A stretch of DNA of 64,000 bases. Origin: Variovorax paradoxus (GTDB taxonomy: Bacteria > Pseudomonadota > Gammaproteobacteria > Burkholderiales > Burkholderiaceae_C). The stretch spans positions 124,001 through 188,000 of the forward strand of contig NZ_JAGGNU010000010.1 in the NCBI RefSeq assembly GCF_018614915.1, written 5' to 3'. Positions 25,813 to 35,211 of the stretch are shown in pieces; position 1 is the stretch's first letter; every line of letters starts with the position of its first letter. The position numbers were made by a program, and so were the translations under genes. The notes under the pieces were generated by a model, which worked only from the letters and a program-made list of their open reading frames with translations, was not told the origin of the DNA and ran no database searches.

Positions 25813-26796
25813 ATGGTCAAGGCCATCCGCTTCCACGAGACCGGGGGTCCCGAAGTACTGAAGTTCGAAGACGTCGAGGTGGGAGAGCCCGGCCCGGGGC
25901 AGGCGCGGGTGCGCCACACCTACATCGCGTTGAACTTCATCGACATCTACTTCCGCACCGGCCGCTATCCGCTGGTGCTGCCCGACGGTGTGGGCTCGGG
26001 GCTCGGCTCCGATGCGGTCGGCGTGGTCGAGGCCGTGGGCCCCGGCGTGACGGACGTCAAGGTCGGCGATCGCGTCGGCTATCTCATCGGGCCCCAGGGC
26101 GCCTATTCGCAAGTGCGCGTGCTGCCGGCCGAGGTCCTGATCCCGCTGCCCGACGGCATTGCGGACCGCACCGCTGCCACGCTGATGATGAAGGGCATGA
26201 CGGCGCAGTACCTGTTCCGCCAGGTGGTTCCTCTGCAAGGCGGCGAGACCATCCTCTACCACGCGGCCGCAGGTGGCGTGGGCCTCATCGCCTGCCAGTG
26301 GGCGCGGGCCATGGGCGTGACGATGATCGGCACCGTCAGCACCGACGAGAAGGCCGCGCTGGCCAAGGCGAACGGCTGCGCCCACACCATCGTGACCTCA
26401 CGCGAGAACATCGTCCAGCGTGTCAAGGAGATCACCGACGGCAAGGGCGTGCCCGTGGTCTACGACTCGGTGGGCAAGGACACGCTCGAAGCGTCGCTGG
26501 ACTGCCTGCAGCCGCGCGGCTCGCTGGTCAGCAACGGCACGTCTTCGGGCCCGGTGGTGATCGACTCGCAGTTGCTGGCCGCCAAGGGCTCGCTGTGGGT
26601 CACGCGGCCCGCGATGATGCACTACATCCAGCCGCGCGCCCACATGCTGGACATGGCCAGCGAACTGTTCGGCCACGTGCTGGCCGGGCGCATCTTCAGC
26701 GAGCCCAAGCAGGTGTTTGCGCTCGCGGATGCGGCCGAGGCCCACCGCGCGCTCGAGTCCCGCAAGACCACCGGATCGACCGTCCTGGTGCCCTGA
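25813..26796 (+). CDS. Quinone oxidoreductase-like MDR protein (zinc-independent)
   Basis: The 327-aa protein is a QOR-type medium-chain reductase: ALNFIDIYFRTGRYP at the N-terminus, the nucleotide-binding AAAGGVGLIACQWARAMG, and no structural or catalytic zinc Cys/His set. It would reduce an enone or quinone with NADPH. AGGAGAC precedes the ATG at 25813. Its position between the Bug gene and the CoA ligase suggests a step on an unsaturated intermediate of the same pathway. Confidence 0.87.
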   Translation: MVKAIRFHETGGPEVLKFEDVEVGEPGPGQARVRHTYIALNFIDIYFRTGRYPLVLPDGVGSGLGSDAVGVVEAVGPGVTDVKVGDRVGYLIGPQGAYSQVRVLPAEVLIPLPDGIADRTAATLMMKGMTAQYLFRQVVPLQGGETILYHAAAGGVGLIACQWARAMGVTMIGTVSTDEKAALAKANGCAHTIVTSRENIVQRVKEITDGKGVPVVYDSVGKDTLEASLDCLQPRGSLVSNGTSSGPVVIDSQLLAAKGSLWVTRPAMMHYIQPRAHMLDMASELFGHVLAGRIFSEPKQVFALADAAEAHRALESRKTTGSTVLVP

Positions 26797-26852
26797 TCGT
26801 GCTGATCTGCCGGACAAGCAGCTCGAACAGCCTTAAAGAGAGAGATATTCCA

Positions 26853-28481
26853 ATGAACGGTTTGATGATGGATCGGCCGCTGCTGATTTCCAGCCTGCTC
26901 ACGCATGCCGAAAGCCAGCACGGCGAGCGGGAGATCGTGTCGCGCCGCGTCGAAGGCGACGTGCACCGCACGACGTATCGCGAGCTCGGCCAGCGCGCGC
27001 GCCGGTTGGCCAATGCACTGGCGGCGCACGGCATCGCGCAGGGCGAGCGCGTGGCCACGCTGGCCTGGAACGGCTACCGCCACATGGAGCTGTACTACGC
27101 GGTGTCGGGTTCGGGCGCCGTGCTGCACACGATCAACCCGCGCCTGCATGCCGATCAGGTGGCATGGATCGCCGATCACGCCGAGGACCGAGTGCTGTTC
27201 TTCGACCTCAGCTTCCTCCCGCTGGTCGAGGCCGTCGCACCGCGCCTGGTCACCCTCAAGACCTTCGTCGCGATGACCGACCGGGCGCACATGCCCGCCG
27301 CCACGACGATTCCGAACCTCCTGTGCTACGAGGACCTGCTCGAGGCCCATTCGCCCGCGTTCGAGTGGCCCGAGTTCGACGAACGCGCCGCTTCGTCGCT
27401 GTGCTACACGTCCGGCACCACGGGCCATCCCAAGGGTGTGCTCTACAGCCACCGCTCCACGCTGCTGCACGCCTATGCCGCCGCGTTGCCGGATGCGCTG
27501 AGCTACTCCGGCAGCGATGTCATCCTGCCGGTGGTGCCGATGTTCCACGTGAACGCGTGGGGCATCCCGTACATCGCGTGCATGGTGGGCGCCAAGCTGG
27601 TGTTTCCCGGCCCGAGGCTCGACGGCAAGTCGCTGCACGACCTGTTCGAGGCCGAAGGCGTCACCGTCTCCGCCGGCGTGCCGACCGTGTGGCAGGGCCT
27701 GCTCGCGCACGTGGAGGCCCACGGACTGGCGTTCGGCACCATGCGCCGCACCGTCATCGGCGGCTCGGCCTGCCCGCCGGCCATGCTGCAGGCCTTCCAG
27801 GAGCGCCATGGCGTGCAGGTGGTTCACGCCTGGGGAATGACCGAAACGAGCCCTCTGGGCACCGTGTGCCGGCTCACGCCGGACCATCTGGCGCTCGATG
27901 CCCCGCAGCGCCTGGCCATCCAGTCCAAGCAGGGCCGCGCGGTGTTCGGCGTGGAGATGAAGATCGTCGATGCCCATGGCGAGCGCTTGCCGCACGACGG
28001 CCATGCCGCGGGCGAGCTGATGGTCCGGGGACCCTGGATCGCCGCGGGCTACTTCCATGGCGAGGGCGCCGGCCCGCTGGTGGACGGCTGGTTTCCGACC
28101 GGCGATGTCTCCACCATCGACGCCGACGGCTTCATGCAGATCACCGACCGCAGCAAGGACGTGATCAAGTCCGGCGGCGAGTGGATCGGCTCGATCGACC
28201 TGGAGAACATCGCCATGGCGCACCCCGCCGTCGCCATGGCCGCCTGCATCGCCGCGCGCCACCCCAAATGGGACGAGCGGCCACTGCTGGTGGTGGTGAA
28301 GAAGCCCGGGCACGACCTGACGCGCGACGAGCTGCTCGGCTTCTACGAAGGCAGGATCGCCAGATGGTGGACGCCGGACGACGTGGTGTTCGTCGACAGC
28401 ATTCCCCTGGGCGGGACCGGCAAGGTGCAGAAGAACCTGCTGCGCGACGCCTGGCGCGACCACTTGCTGGCCACCGCCTGA
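26853..28481 (+). CDS. Long-chain-fatty-acid-type acyl-CoA ligase of the BKACE operon
   Basis: The 542-aa ANL enzyme has [11 protein letters not shown] (residues 185-195), the [12 protein letters not shown] motif, [12 protein letters not shown], and the catalytic Lys in GGTGKVQKN near the C-terminus. It resembles medium-chain/aryl acyl-CoA ligases more than benzoate ligases. It activates an acid intermediate, perhaps the product of BKACE cleavage or the incoming substrate. It follows the QOR gene by 56 bases with an AAAGAGAGAG ribosome binding site. Confidence 0.88.
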   Translation: MNGLMMDRPLLISSLLTHAESQHGEREIVSRRVEGDVHRTTYRELGQRARRLANALAAHGIAQGERVATLAWNGYRHMELYYAVSGSGAVLHTINPRLHADQVAWIADHAEDRVLFFDLSFLPLVEAVAPRLVTLKTFVAMTDRAHMPAATTIPNLLCYEDLLEAHSPAFEWPEFDERAASSLCYTSGTTGHPKGVLYSHRSTLLHAYAAALPDALSYSGSDVILPVVPMFHVNAWGIPYIACMVGAKLVFPGPRLDGKSLHDLFEAEGVTVSAGVPTVWQGLLAHVEAHGLAFGTMRRTVIGGSACPPAMLQAFQERHGVQVVHAWGMTETSPLGTVCRLTPDHLALDAPQRLAIQSKQGRAVFGVEMKIVDAHGERLPHDGHAAGELMVRGPWIAAGYFHGEGAGPLVDGWFPTGDVSTIDADGFMQITDRSKDVIKSGGEWIGSIDLENIAMAHPAVAMAACIAARHPKWDERPLLVVVKKPGHDLTRDELLGFYEGRIARWWTPDDVVFVDSIPLGGTGKVQKNLLRDAWRDHLLATA

Positions 28482-28502
28482 GACCGCGAGGAGAACCCAT
28501 CC

Positions 28503-29729
28503 ATGAAGCAACTGATGCTGGCGCTGTCCGCCCTCGCCGCTGCCGGCACCGCCGCGGCGCAATCGTCACTCACCGTGTTCGGCGTCATCGACGCCGGCGT
28601 CAGCCACTACAGCACCAAGAGCCGATCCTGGGGCCTGACGCTGCCGCGGCAGGTCACGCAAAGCCAGACGGTGCTGTCGAACTCGGGCTACAACTCCAGC
28701 CGGCTGGGCTTCCGTGGCACGGAGGACCTCGGCGGCGGCCTCGCGGCCAGTTTCTGGCTCGAGGCGCCGGTGGCCAACGACACGGGCGGCGGCATCGCGA
28801 ACTTTGGCCGCCGCTCCACCGTCAGCCTGTCGGGCCCCTTCGGCGAACTGCGCCTGGGCCGCGACTACACGCCGTCGTTCTGGAACGACGGCGTGTTCGA
28901 CCCTTTCGGCGTCAATGGCGTGGGCACCAACCTGATCGCGGTGGTCAACAGCAACCTGGCCGCCGCGCGGGCGCTGGCCACCGGCGGGCCGCTCAATGGC
29001 GGGCTGTCCGCCGGCACCGACAGCTACCTGCGCACCAGCAATGCCATCAGCTACTTCCTGCCGCCGGGGCTGGCGGGCGTCTATGGGCAGGTGCAGTACG
29101 CGCTTCACGAGAACGTGGACACCAGCACCGTGCCGGGCAGCCCATCCAAACGGGGACGCTACGCGGGCGGCCGCCTGGGCTGGACCGACGGCAAGGCCGA
29201 CGTAGCGTTGGGCTACGGCGAAAGCACCTTGACCAGCACATTCGCCGGTGGCGAGAAGATCAAGAGCCTGAACCTCGGCGGCTCCTACGACTTCGGGATG
29301 GTGAAGGTCTTCGGCGAATGGTCGCGCGTGCGCGACGTGCGCGATGGCGCCGCCTTCCTTGCGCCACGCCTCGCGGACCGCTACGACGGCTTCATGGCCG
29401 GCGTGAATATGCCGGTGGGAGCAGGTGTCATCCGCGCATCGCTTGCGCGTGTGAACTTCAAGAACGGCAACGGCCTGCCTGACAGCGACGCCTCGGTCAA
29501 CAAGCTGGCGCTGGGCTACGTGCACCACCTGTCCAAGCGCACGGCGCTGTATGCGACGGTGACGCGCATCGGCATCCGCAACGGCCACAACAACCCGACC
29601 GTGATGGGCGTCACCCCGCTGGTGCTGAGCCTGCCTGCCATCCTGCCCCAGCCCGCCTACATCAGCACCGGCGGCATGGAGCCGCGCAGCGCCGTTGGCT
29701 ACGACTTCGGCATCCGGCACGCCTTCTGA
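28503..29729 (+). CDS. Gram-negative porin (Omp32-like)
   Basis: The 408-aa outer-membrane protein has a signal peptide (KQLMLALSALAAAGTAAA, cleaved before QSSLTVFG at about residue 20), the typical SLTVFGVIDAGV opening, SSRLGFRGTEDLGGGL, and the C-terminal Phe after alternating beta strands (SAVGYDFGIRHAF). Burkholderiales porins of this class are anion-selective 16-stranded trimers. It closes the operon 21 bases after the ligase, and is probably the outer-membrane entry for its substrate. Confidence 0.9.
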   Translation: MKQLMLALSALAAAGTAAAQSSLTVFGVIDAGVSHYSTKSRSWGLTLPRQVTQSQTVLSNSGYNSSRLGFRGTEDLGGGLAASFWLEAPVANDTGGGIANFGRRSTVSLSGPFGELRLGRDYTPSFWNDGVFDPFGVNGVGTNLIAVVNSNLAAARALATGGPLNGGLSAGTDSYLRTSNAISYFLPPGLAGVYGQVQYALHENVDTSTVPGSPSKRGRYAGGRLGWTDGKADVALGYGESTLTSTFAGGEKIKSLNLGGSYDFGMVKVFGEWSRVRDVRDGAAFLAPRLADRYDGFMAGVNMPVGAGVIRASLARVNFKNGNGLPDSDASVNKLALGYVHHLSKRTALYATVTRIGIRNGHNNPTVMGVTPLVLSLPAILPQPAYISTGGMEPRSAVGYDFGIRHAF

Positions 29730-29812
29730 TACTGCACTGTCCCGCTGATACGTGAGGCACGGCGCGGACAGCACGAGCTGCGGTGATGGTGGCTGCCAGG
29801 TTGCCACGGTCC

Positions 29813-30505
29813 TCAGTGAAGCCGTAGCGCACGTGCCGCCGCAACAACATCGCGCTCCTGAGGTACGCGTCCCATCTGACTGAGGCTGTCCGGCATTTCG
29901 ACGAAAGTCCACCGAACGATCCCAGATGCATCGATCAGGAACTGCCCTATCGCCAGTGCAGGGTGCACCCTGGCCGAGTGAAAGTCCGCCTCGGTCATCT
30001 GAAAACCATCCTTCGCATTGAGCGTCTTCATCGCAGCAACGATATTCATCGGCTGCGGCAGTTCAGGATGCCCCGTCACAGAGTACTTCAGAAGCTCGGC
30101 CATGGTGGCGGTCTGCGGCCACCTCAGGCTGGAGGGATCGGTGTCATCGGGAAGGATCGCAGTTTCGCCAAGACCGAACGATCGATGGCTCTTCACTCCA
30201 GGGTCGGCCACCACGACCACCTGCGTTGGCCAGTGCTGGAAATACAACCGCGCTCGATCGAGCGTGGTGTTGACGACCACCACGATATTCGCATCCTCGA
30301 CCTCGAGCCGCTCCTTCATTGACGTCAGAATCGAGATCTGACGCCGTGAGAACGGGCAGTGCAAGCCTCTCATGAAGGCGATCAGCACGCTGCGGCCCAT
30401 TGCGCGGAAATCGGCCAGCGAGATAGCGCCTTCCTGATTGACAGTCGGAAGTGTGAGCTCTGGCGCCGACTCGCCAGGCTGCAGCACGTGCAAAGCGGCA
30501 CTCAT
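29813..30505 (-). CDS. Peroxiredoxin-like AhpC/TSA family protein
   Basis: The 230-aa protein has a thioredoxin-like fold with PGESAPELTLPTVNQEG and VLIAFMRGLHCPFSRRQ. The peroxidatic Cys position is Cys50; the nearby position three residues on, a second Cys in the redox-active CPxC members, is Ser53, so it would act as a 1-Cys peroxidase or need an external thiol. ATG 30505 follows AGAGGG; an upstream in-frame start would add a non-homologous leader. It is convergent with the porin and stands alone. Confidence 0.75.
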   Translation of the reverse strand: MSAALHVLQPGESAPELTLPTVNQEGAISLADFRAMGRSVLIAFMRGLHCPFSRRQISILTSMKERLEVEDANIVVVVNTTLDRARLYFQHWPTQVVVVADPGVKSHRSFGLGETAILPDDTDPSSLRWPQTATMAELLKYSVTGHPELPQPMNIVAAMKTLNAKDGFQMTEADFHSARVHPALAIGQFLIDASGIVRWTFVEMPDSLSQMGRVPQERDVVAAARALRLH

Positions 30506-30560
30506 ATGACCCTCTGATCTGTCCGTGGTCCACGGGGCAGGGTAAGCCATCGACACGCCC

Positions 30561-30614
30561 GGAACAAGCGAGGTCTTGTTCCATGCATGCCCTTCGCTCT
30601 ACGAATAACGTAGA
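30561..30614. promoter_or_regulatory. Two inverted repeats in the 316-base gap upstream of xylF
   Basis: The gap 30506-30821 holds no gene. It contains GGAACAAG-N6-CTTGTTCC (30561-30582, perfect 8-base arms) and TCTACG-AATAA-CGTAGA (30598-30614, perfect 6-base arms). Both are symmetric like repressor operators and lie between the divergent peroxiredoxin and xylose-transporter genes. I cannot assign a regulator; no sugar-type repressor gene is in the window. Confidence 0.4.
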
Positions 30615-30821
30615 TGGAAGGCCGCGAAGTCCTGTTGGTTCCTTGCCCGCCGGGCAGCGGACGCGGCCGCGCAGCACCTGCACCGTCCCCTGTAGTGCCT
30701 TCGCCCGCAGGGATTCCCCGGATGGCCGCGTCCGGAACCCCTCGCCATAGTTGGTTCGCCGCTCGAACTAAGGCACTAAGCCGCTGCGGCAACGCTTCAA
30801 CAAACCCCCGGAGATATGCCC

Positions 30822-31847
30822 ATGAAGAAGCCTTTTCGCGCCCTCGGCGCCCTGGCCCTCGGCCTTTCCGCCATCGGCGCCTGCGCCCAGACCGTGGTCG
30901 GCGTGAGCTGGTCCAACTTCCAGGAGGAGCGCTGGAAGACCGACGAGGCGGCGATCAAGGCGCAGCTGGAGAAGCTGGGCGCGAAGTACATCAGCGCCGA
31001 TGCCGGCGGCTCGCCCGAGAAGCAGCTCGGCGACATCGAGGGCCTGATGTCCAAGGGGGCCAAGGCGCTGATCGTGCTCGCGATGGACAAGGATGCGATC
31101 CTGCCGGCCGTCAACAAGGCCGTGCGCCAGAAGGTGCCGGTGGTGGCCTACGACCGGCTGATCGAAACGCCCGGCGTCTTCTACATCACCTTCGACAACG
31201 TCGAGGTGGGCCGCATGCAGGCGCGCGCCGTCTACAAGGTCCAGCCCAAGGGCAACTACGTGTTCATCAAGGGCTCGCCCACCGACCCGAACGCGAACTT
31301 CCTGCGCGCCGGGCAGCAGGAGATCGTCGCCGAGGCGGTGAAGAAGGGCGACATCAAGATCGTCGGCGACGAATACACCGATGGCTGGAAGCCCGAGGTG
31401 GCGCAGAAGAACATGGAGCAGATCCTCACCAAGGCCGGCAACAAGGTCGATGCGGTGGTGGCGGCCAACGACGGCACCGCCGGCGGCGCGGTGGCGGCGC
31501 TCTCGGCCAAGGGCATCCGCGGCATTCCCGTGTCGGGCCAGGACGCCGACTTCGCAGCGCTGAACCGCGTGGCGCTCGGCACGCAGACGGTGACGGTGTG
31601 GAAGGACTCGCGCGAGCTCGGCCGCGAGGCGGCGAGCGCCGCGATCGCGTTGACGCAGGGCAAGACGCCGGAGAAGGCAGCCAACTGGAGCGGCGGCGAG
31701 AAGAAGGTCGCGATCTCCTCGCGCCTGCTCACGCCGGTGCCGGTCACGCGCGACAACCTCGACGTGGTGGTCAAGGAAGGCTGGATCAAGAAGGCCGAGC
31801 TGTGCAAGGGCGTCTCTGGAGACAAGGCACCTCCGGCCTGCAAATAA
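30822..31847 (+). CDS. xylF: D-xylose-type ABC transporter substrate-binding protein
   Basis: The 341-aa periplasmic protein has a signal peptide ([22 protein letters not shown]) and the XylF landmarks [48 protein letters not shown] and [18 protein letters not shown]. It belongs to the pentose/hexose cluster-B binding proteins. I chose ATG 30822 over 30816 because CGGAGA then has proper spacing. The permease gene follows after 170 bases holding a repeat element. Confidence 0.88.
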   Translation: MKKPFRALGALALGLSAIGACAQTVVGVSWSNFQEERWKTDEAAIKAQLEKLGAKYISADAGGSPEKQLGDIEGLMSKGAKALIVLAMDKDAILPAVNKAVRQKVPVVAYDRLIETPGVFYITFDNVEVGRMQARAVYKVQPKGNYVFIKGSPTDPNANFLRAGQQEIVAEAVKKGDIKIVGDEYTDGWKPEVAQKNMEQILTKAGNKVDAVVAANDGTAGGAVAALSAKGIRGIPVSGQDADFAALNRVALGTQTVTVWKDSRELGREAASAAIALTQGKTPEKAANWSGGEKKVAISSRLLTPVPVTRDNLDVVVKEGWIKKAELCKGVSGDKAPPACK

Positions 31848-31851
31848 GTTC

Positions 31852-31942
31852 ACCCCCAGGCTCCCCCACTTCGTGTGGTCCGCCAACCCCCTCTCCGGGG
31901 GCAACACCAGCGGCCCGGCAAAGCCGGTTCCGCGGTGTTCCC
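31852..31942 (+). repeat. REP-like intergenic repeat, copy A (between xylF and xylH)
   Basis: This GC-rich element has a left part (CCCCCAGGCTCC...CACTTCGTGTGG), a CCCCCTC-TCCGGGGG arm pair and a right part at 31896-31939 that is identical to 54490-54533 over 44 bases except one. The right part can fold as AACACC-a-GCGG...CCGC-GGTGTT around CCGGC-AAA-GCCGG. Lying after a binding-protein gene inside the operon, it may shield the xylF message 3' end, as REP elements do. Confidence 0.75.
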
Positions 31943-32017
31943 CGAACAGGCCTGGCTTCGCTGGCCGCGAGTGCCAAGAGGCTCCGACGCCGCTTGTCTC
32001 ACAGTGGAGCAAATGAA

Positions 32018-33205
32018 ATGAGCGAATCGCAATTGCTCTGGAGACGCAGCGGCGTCGACCTGCGCCTGCTGTTGATGAGCGCGCTGCTGGTCGTGATGGC
32101 GATCGTGTTCCACGTGCTGTCGGGCGGCATCTTCCTTTCGCCCGAGAACCTCTACAACATCGCGCAGCAGACCGCGGTGGTCGGCATCGTGTCGACGGTG
32201 ATGGTGCTGGTCATCGTGGCGCGCCACATCGATCTCTCCGTCGGCTCGGTGATGGGCTTCGTCGGCGTGCTGGTCGCGTACCTGCAGTACAGCGCGGGCT
32301 GGTCCTGGCAGGCGTCCTGCCTCGCGGGGCTGGCGGTGGCGCTCCTGGTCTCGCTCTACCAGGGCGGGCTTACCGCGATGCTGGGCGTGCCGTCCTTCGT
32401 GGTCACGCTGGGCGGCCTGATGTCCTTTCGCGGCGCCGCCTTCCTGGTGGCCGACGGCAAGACGCAGCCGGTCAACGACGAGTTCTTCCAGCGCCTGGGC
32501 GGCGGCTATGACGGCGGCATCGGCACCACCGCGACGTGGGCGCTCGCGGCGTTCGTGGGCGTGGTGCTGTTCGCGCGCACGCTGCAGAAGCGCCGGGCCC
32601 GGCAGCGCCACGAGATGCCGGTCGAGCCGCTGTGGCTGGACCTGCTGCTCACGGCGGTGCCGGTGGCCGTGGTGTTCGCCTTCGCCGCCACCATGAACAG
32701 CTACCAGATCTCCTCCAAGACCGAGCCGCAGGGCATTCCCATTCCGGTGCTGATCTGGGCCATCGTCGCTGTGGTGCTTTCCTTCATCGTGCACCGCACG
32801 CGCTTCGGCCGCTACGTCTTCGCGATGGGCGGCAACCCGGACGCCGCGGCGCTGGTCGGCATCCCGGTCAAGCGGGTGACGATGCTGCTGTTCGCGCTGC
32901 TGGCGGTGCTGGTGACGGTGGCCGCGATCGTCTCGATCGCGCGGCTCAATGCCGGCACCAACTCGCTGGGCGGCGGCATGGAGCTCTACGTGATCGCGGC
33001 CGCGGTGATCGGCGGCGCGGCGCTGGCCGGCGGCAGCGGCTCGATCTTCGGCTCGGTGCTGGGCGCGCTGATCATGCAGTCGCTCGACAGCGGCATGCTG
33101 CTGCTCGACGTGCAGATCGGCAAGCGCATGGTGATCATCGGCCAGGTGCTGATCGTCGCCGTCGTCTTCGACGTGCTCTACCGTAAATACTTCGGGGAGC
33201 GCTAG
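32018..33205 (+). CDS. xylH: D-xylose-type ABC transporter permease
   Basis: The 395-aa protein is a multi-pass inner-membrane permease of the BPD_transp_2 type with about ten hydrophobic helices. Features include RHIDLSVGSVMGFVGVLVAY, VPSFVVTLGGLMSFRGAA, and the NPDAAALVGIPVKRV coupling segment that contacts the ATPase. Its length matches XylH. ATG 32018 is used because the overlapping ATG at 32013 meets a stop after two codons. The ATPase gene begins immediately after its TAG. Confidence 0.9.
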   Translation: MSESQLLWRRSGVDLRLLLMSALLVVMAIVFHVLSGGIFLSPENLYNIAQQTAVVGIVSTVMVLVIVARHIDLSVGSVMGFVGVLVAYLQYSAGWSWQASCLAGLAVALLVSLYQGGLTAMLGVPSFVVTLGGLMSFRGAAFLVADGKTQPVNDEFFQRLGGGYDGGIGTTATWALAAFVGVVLFARTLQKRRARQRHEMPVEPLWLDLLLTAVPVAVVFAFAATMNSYQISSKTEPQGIPIPVLIWAIVAVVLSFIVHRTRFGRYVFAMGGNPDAAALVGIPVKRVTMLLFALLAVLVTVAAIVSIARLNAGTNSLGGGMELYVIAAAVIGGAALAGGSGSIFGSVLGALIMQSLDSGMLLLDVQIGKRMVIIGQVLIVAVVFDVLYRKYFGER

Positions 33206-33973
33206 ATGGCCCAAGCCCTGGTCGAGCTGCGCGACATCCACAAGGCCTTCGGCGGCGTGAAGGCGGTCGACGGCGTCAGCGTCAATCTCTACCCCGGCGA
33301 AGTGGTGGCGATCCTCGGCCACAACGGCGCCGGCAAGTCCACGCTGATGAAGATGCTCGCCGGCGCCTACCCGATCGACTCGGGCGAGACGCGGATCGCG
33401 GGCCAGGAGGTGCACATCCGCACACCCTCCGAAGCGCAGGCGCAGGGCATCGAGACCATCTACCAGACGCTCGCCCTGGCCGACAACCTGGACTCGGTGT
33501 CCAACCTGTTCCTCGGCCGCGAGAAGCTCACGCCCTGGCGCACGCTGGACGACCACTTCATGGAGAACCAGGCGCGCCGTGTGTTCCAGCGCCTGAACAA
33601 GAACTTCACCAACATCCGCGTGCCGGTGCGGCGCCTGTCGGGCGGCCAGCGGCAAGTGGTCGCGATCTCGCGGGCCCTGTACTTCAATGCCCGCATCCTG
33701 ATCATGGACGAGCCCTGCGCCGCGCTGGGTCCGGAGGAAACCGCGATGGTCGGCACGCTGGTGAAGCAGCTCAAGGCCGACGGCGTGGGCATCTTCCTGA
33801 TCACCCACGACATGCCCGACGTGTTCGGCCTCAGCGACCGGCTGGCCGTGATGAAGAACGGCCGCCTGGTCGGCACCTACCGCACGGCCGAGGTGACCGA
33901 GGACGAGGTGCTGGGAATGATCATCGCGGGCAAGCGACCCGAGGGCAAAGCGCAAGCCGAACACGCAGGATGA
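33206..33973 (+). CDS. xylG: Sugar ABC transporter ATP-binding protein, single-domain
   Basis: The 255-aa protein has one ABC cassette: Walker [10 protein letters not shown] (38-46), signature LSGGQRQ (about 144-150), Walker [13 protein letters not shown] and the H-loop LITHD. XylG of E. coli and most CUT2 ATPases are about 500 aa with two fused cassettes; here there is only one, as in the FrcA-type ATPase of Sinorhizobium, and it must dimerise. No second ATPase gene follows. The symbol reflects the xylose-type partners; FrcA-like would be an equally fair label. Confidence 0.85.
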   Translation: MAQALVELRDIHKAFGGVKAVDGVSVNLYPGEVVAILGHNGAGKSTLMKMLAGAYPIDSGETRIAGQEVHIRTPSEAQAQGIETIYQTLALADNLDSVSNLFLGREKLTPWRTLDDHFMENQARRVFQRLNKNFTNIRVPVRRLSGGQRQVVAISRALYFNARILIMDEPCAALGPEETAMVGTLVKQLKADGVGIFLITHDMPDVFGLSDRLAVMKNGRLVGTYRTAEVTEDEVLGMIIAGKRPEGKAQAEHAG

Positions 33974-34027
33974 CCACGATCGGCGACCAGCAGCTGGTCA
34001 GGCGCATCCGTCGCAGCATCCCGATTC

Positions 34028-34058
34028 GGAGGCGCGGCGCGAGCGCGCCGCCGCCTCC
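34028..34058. terminator. GC-rich hairpin between convergent xylG and Bug genes
   Basis: GGAGGCG-CGGCGCG and CGCGCCG-c-CGCCTCC form a long stem with one bulged base. There is no T-run on either side, so it may be a Rho-assisted or bidirectional stop; its place between two convergent stop codons supports a terminator role. Confidence 0.4.
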
Positions 34059-34066
34059 ATGCCTAT

Positions 34067-35041
34067 TCAGTCTGCGTAAACGCCGGCAGCCTTGATGATC
34101 GGGCTCCACTTGGCGATTTCGGCGGCCACGAACTTCTTGTGCTCGGCCGGCTCGACGCGGCTGTCGCTGGTCACCACCGCGCCCAGGCCTTCCTGCTTCT
34201 TGATGAAGTCGGGATCCTTCAGCGCGACCTTCAGCGCGTCGTTGAGCTTCTTGGTCACCGCTGCCGGCGTGCCCTTGGGCGCGTAGAGCCCGTGCCAGAT
34301 CGTGACCTGGAAGTCCTTCAGCCCCGACTCCTGCAGGGTGGGCAGGTCCTTGAGCAGCGGCGTCGTCAGGCGCTTCGAGGTGGTCACCGCGTAGGCCTTG
34401 ACCTTCTTGCCTTCGATCTGCGGCGAGGTGTTGGTGGTCTGGTCGCACAGCAGGTCGATCTGGCCGCCGATCAGGTCGGTGATCGCAGGTGCCGTGCCCT
34501 TGTAGGGAACCGGCGTCATTTCGGTCTTCGTCGCGCTCTGGAACAGCAGGCCGCACAGGTGCGAGGCCGAGCCCACGCCCGCGTTGCCGAGGTTGATCTT
34601 GCCCTTGTTGGCAGCGATCCAGGCCGTGAGCTCCTTGTAGTTGTTCGCCGGCATGCTGGGCTTGGCGATCAGCGTCATCGGGACGTCGTTGACGATGCCC
34701 AGGTATTCGAAGTCGCTCTCGACCTTGAAGGGCACGTTGCGCACCAGGGTCGGAACGGTCGACATGCCGATGTGGTTCAAAAGCAGCGTGTAGCCGTCCG
34801 GATTGGCGCGTGCCACCTTGGCGGCGCCGATCGAGCTGCCGGCACCGGGCACGTTGTCGATCACGATGCTGACGCCGCCCAGCGGCTTGCGCAGCGCTTC
34901 GGCCAGGTCGCGTGCGACGCGGTCGGTCGGCCCGCCCGCGGAGAAAGGCACCACGATGCTGATGGGCTTGGTCGGGAAATCCTGGGCGTGGACGCCGACG
35001 GCAGCAGCGGCGATCGCCGTCAAGGCGAGCAGTTTTTTCAT
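34067..35041 (-). CDS. Bug/TctC family solute-binding protein
   Basis: The 324-aa protein has a short signal peptide (MKKLLALTAIAAAAVGVHA) followed by the Bug motifs FPTKPISIVVPFSAGGPTDRVAR, VIDNVPGAGSSIGAAKVA and DGYTLLLNHIGMS. Two Cys residues (LCGLLF and LLCDQTT) may form a disulfide. The gene is divergent from gabD with a 170-base gap, which suggests joint regulation, perhaps uptake of an acid whose breakdown yields succinate semialdehyde; that link is inference. Confidence 0.88.
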   Translation of the reverse strand: MKKLLALTAIAAAAVGVHAQDFPTKPISIVVPFSAGGPTDRVARDLAEALRKPLGGVSIVIDNVPGAGSSIGAAKVARANPDGYTLLLNHIGMSTVPTLVRNVPFKVESDFEYLGIVNDVPMTLIAKPSMPANNYKELTAWIAANKGKINLGNAGVGSASHLCGLLFQSATKTEMTPVPYKGTAPAITDLIGGQIDLLCDQTTNTSPQIEGKKVKAYAVTTSKRLTTPLLKDLPTLQESGLKDFQVTIWHGLYAPKGTPAAVTKKLNDALKVALKDPDFIKKQEGLGAVVTSDSRVEPAEHKKFVAAEIAKWSPIIKAAGVYAD

Positions 35042-35119
35042 GGTCTCTCCGTATTCACAATCCGAGTTTCGAGGGCCGCGATCTTATCGGGTGGGCGTGG
35101 CCGGACGAATACCGGATTG

Positions 35120-35129
35120 CCCTTAAGGG
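35120..35129. promoter_or_regulatory. Palindrome CCCTTAAGGG in the Bug-gabD divergent region
   Basis: A perfect ten-base palindrome sits 79 bases from the Bug start and 83 bases from gabD. It is short, so it is recorded only as a candidate operator. Confidence 0.25.
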
Positions 35130-35211
35130 ATACCGCCTGCCGTGTCCTTGTACGCAGCCATGCTGGTTATCGTGATCCTTGGCCCCGAGACAAGGAACAA
35201 GGAGCGTGCGC

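Noticed and set aside
30614..33205. 863-aa frame extending xylH upstream through xylF
   Set aside because: The upstream part is out of frame with XylF and Arg/Gly-rich; the permease proper begins at 32018.
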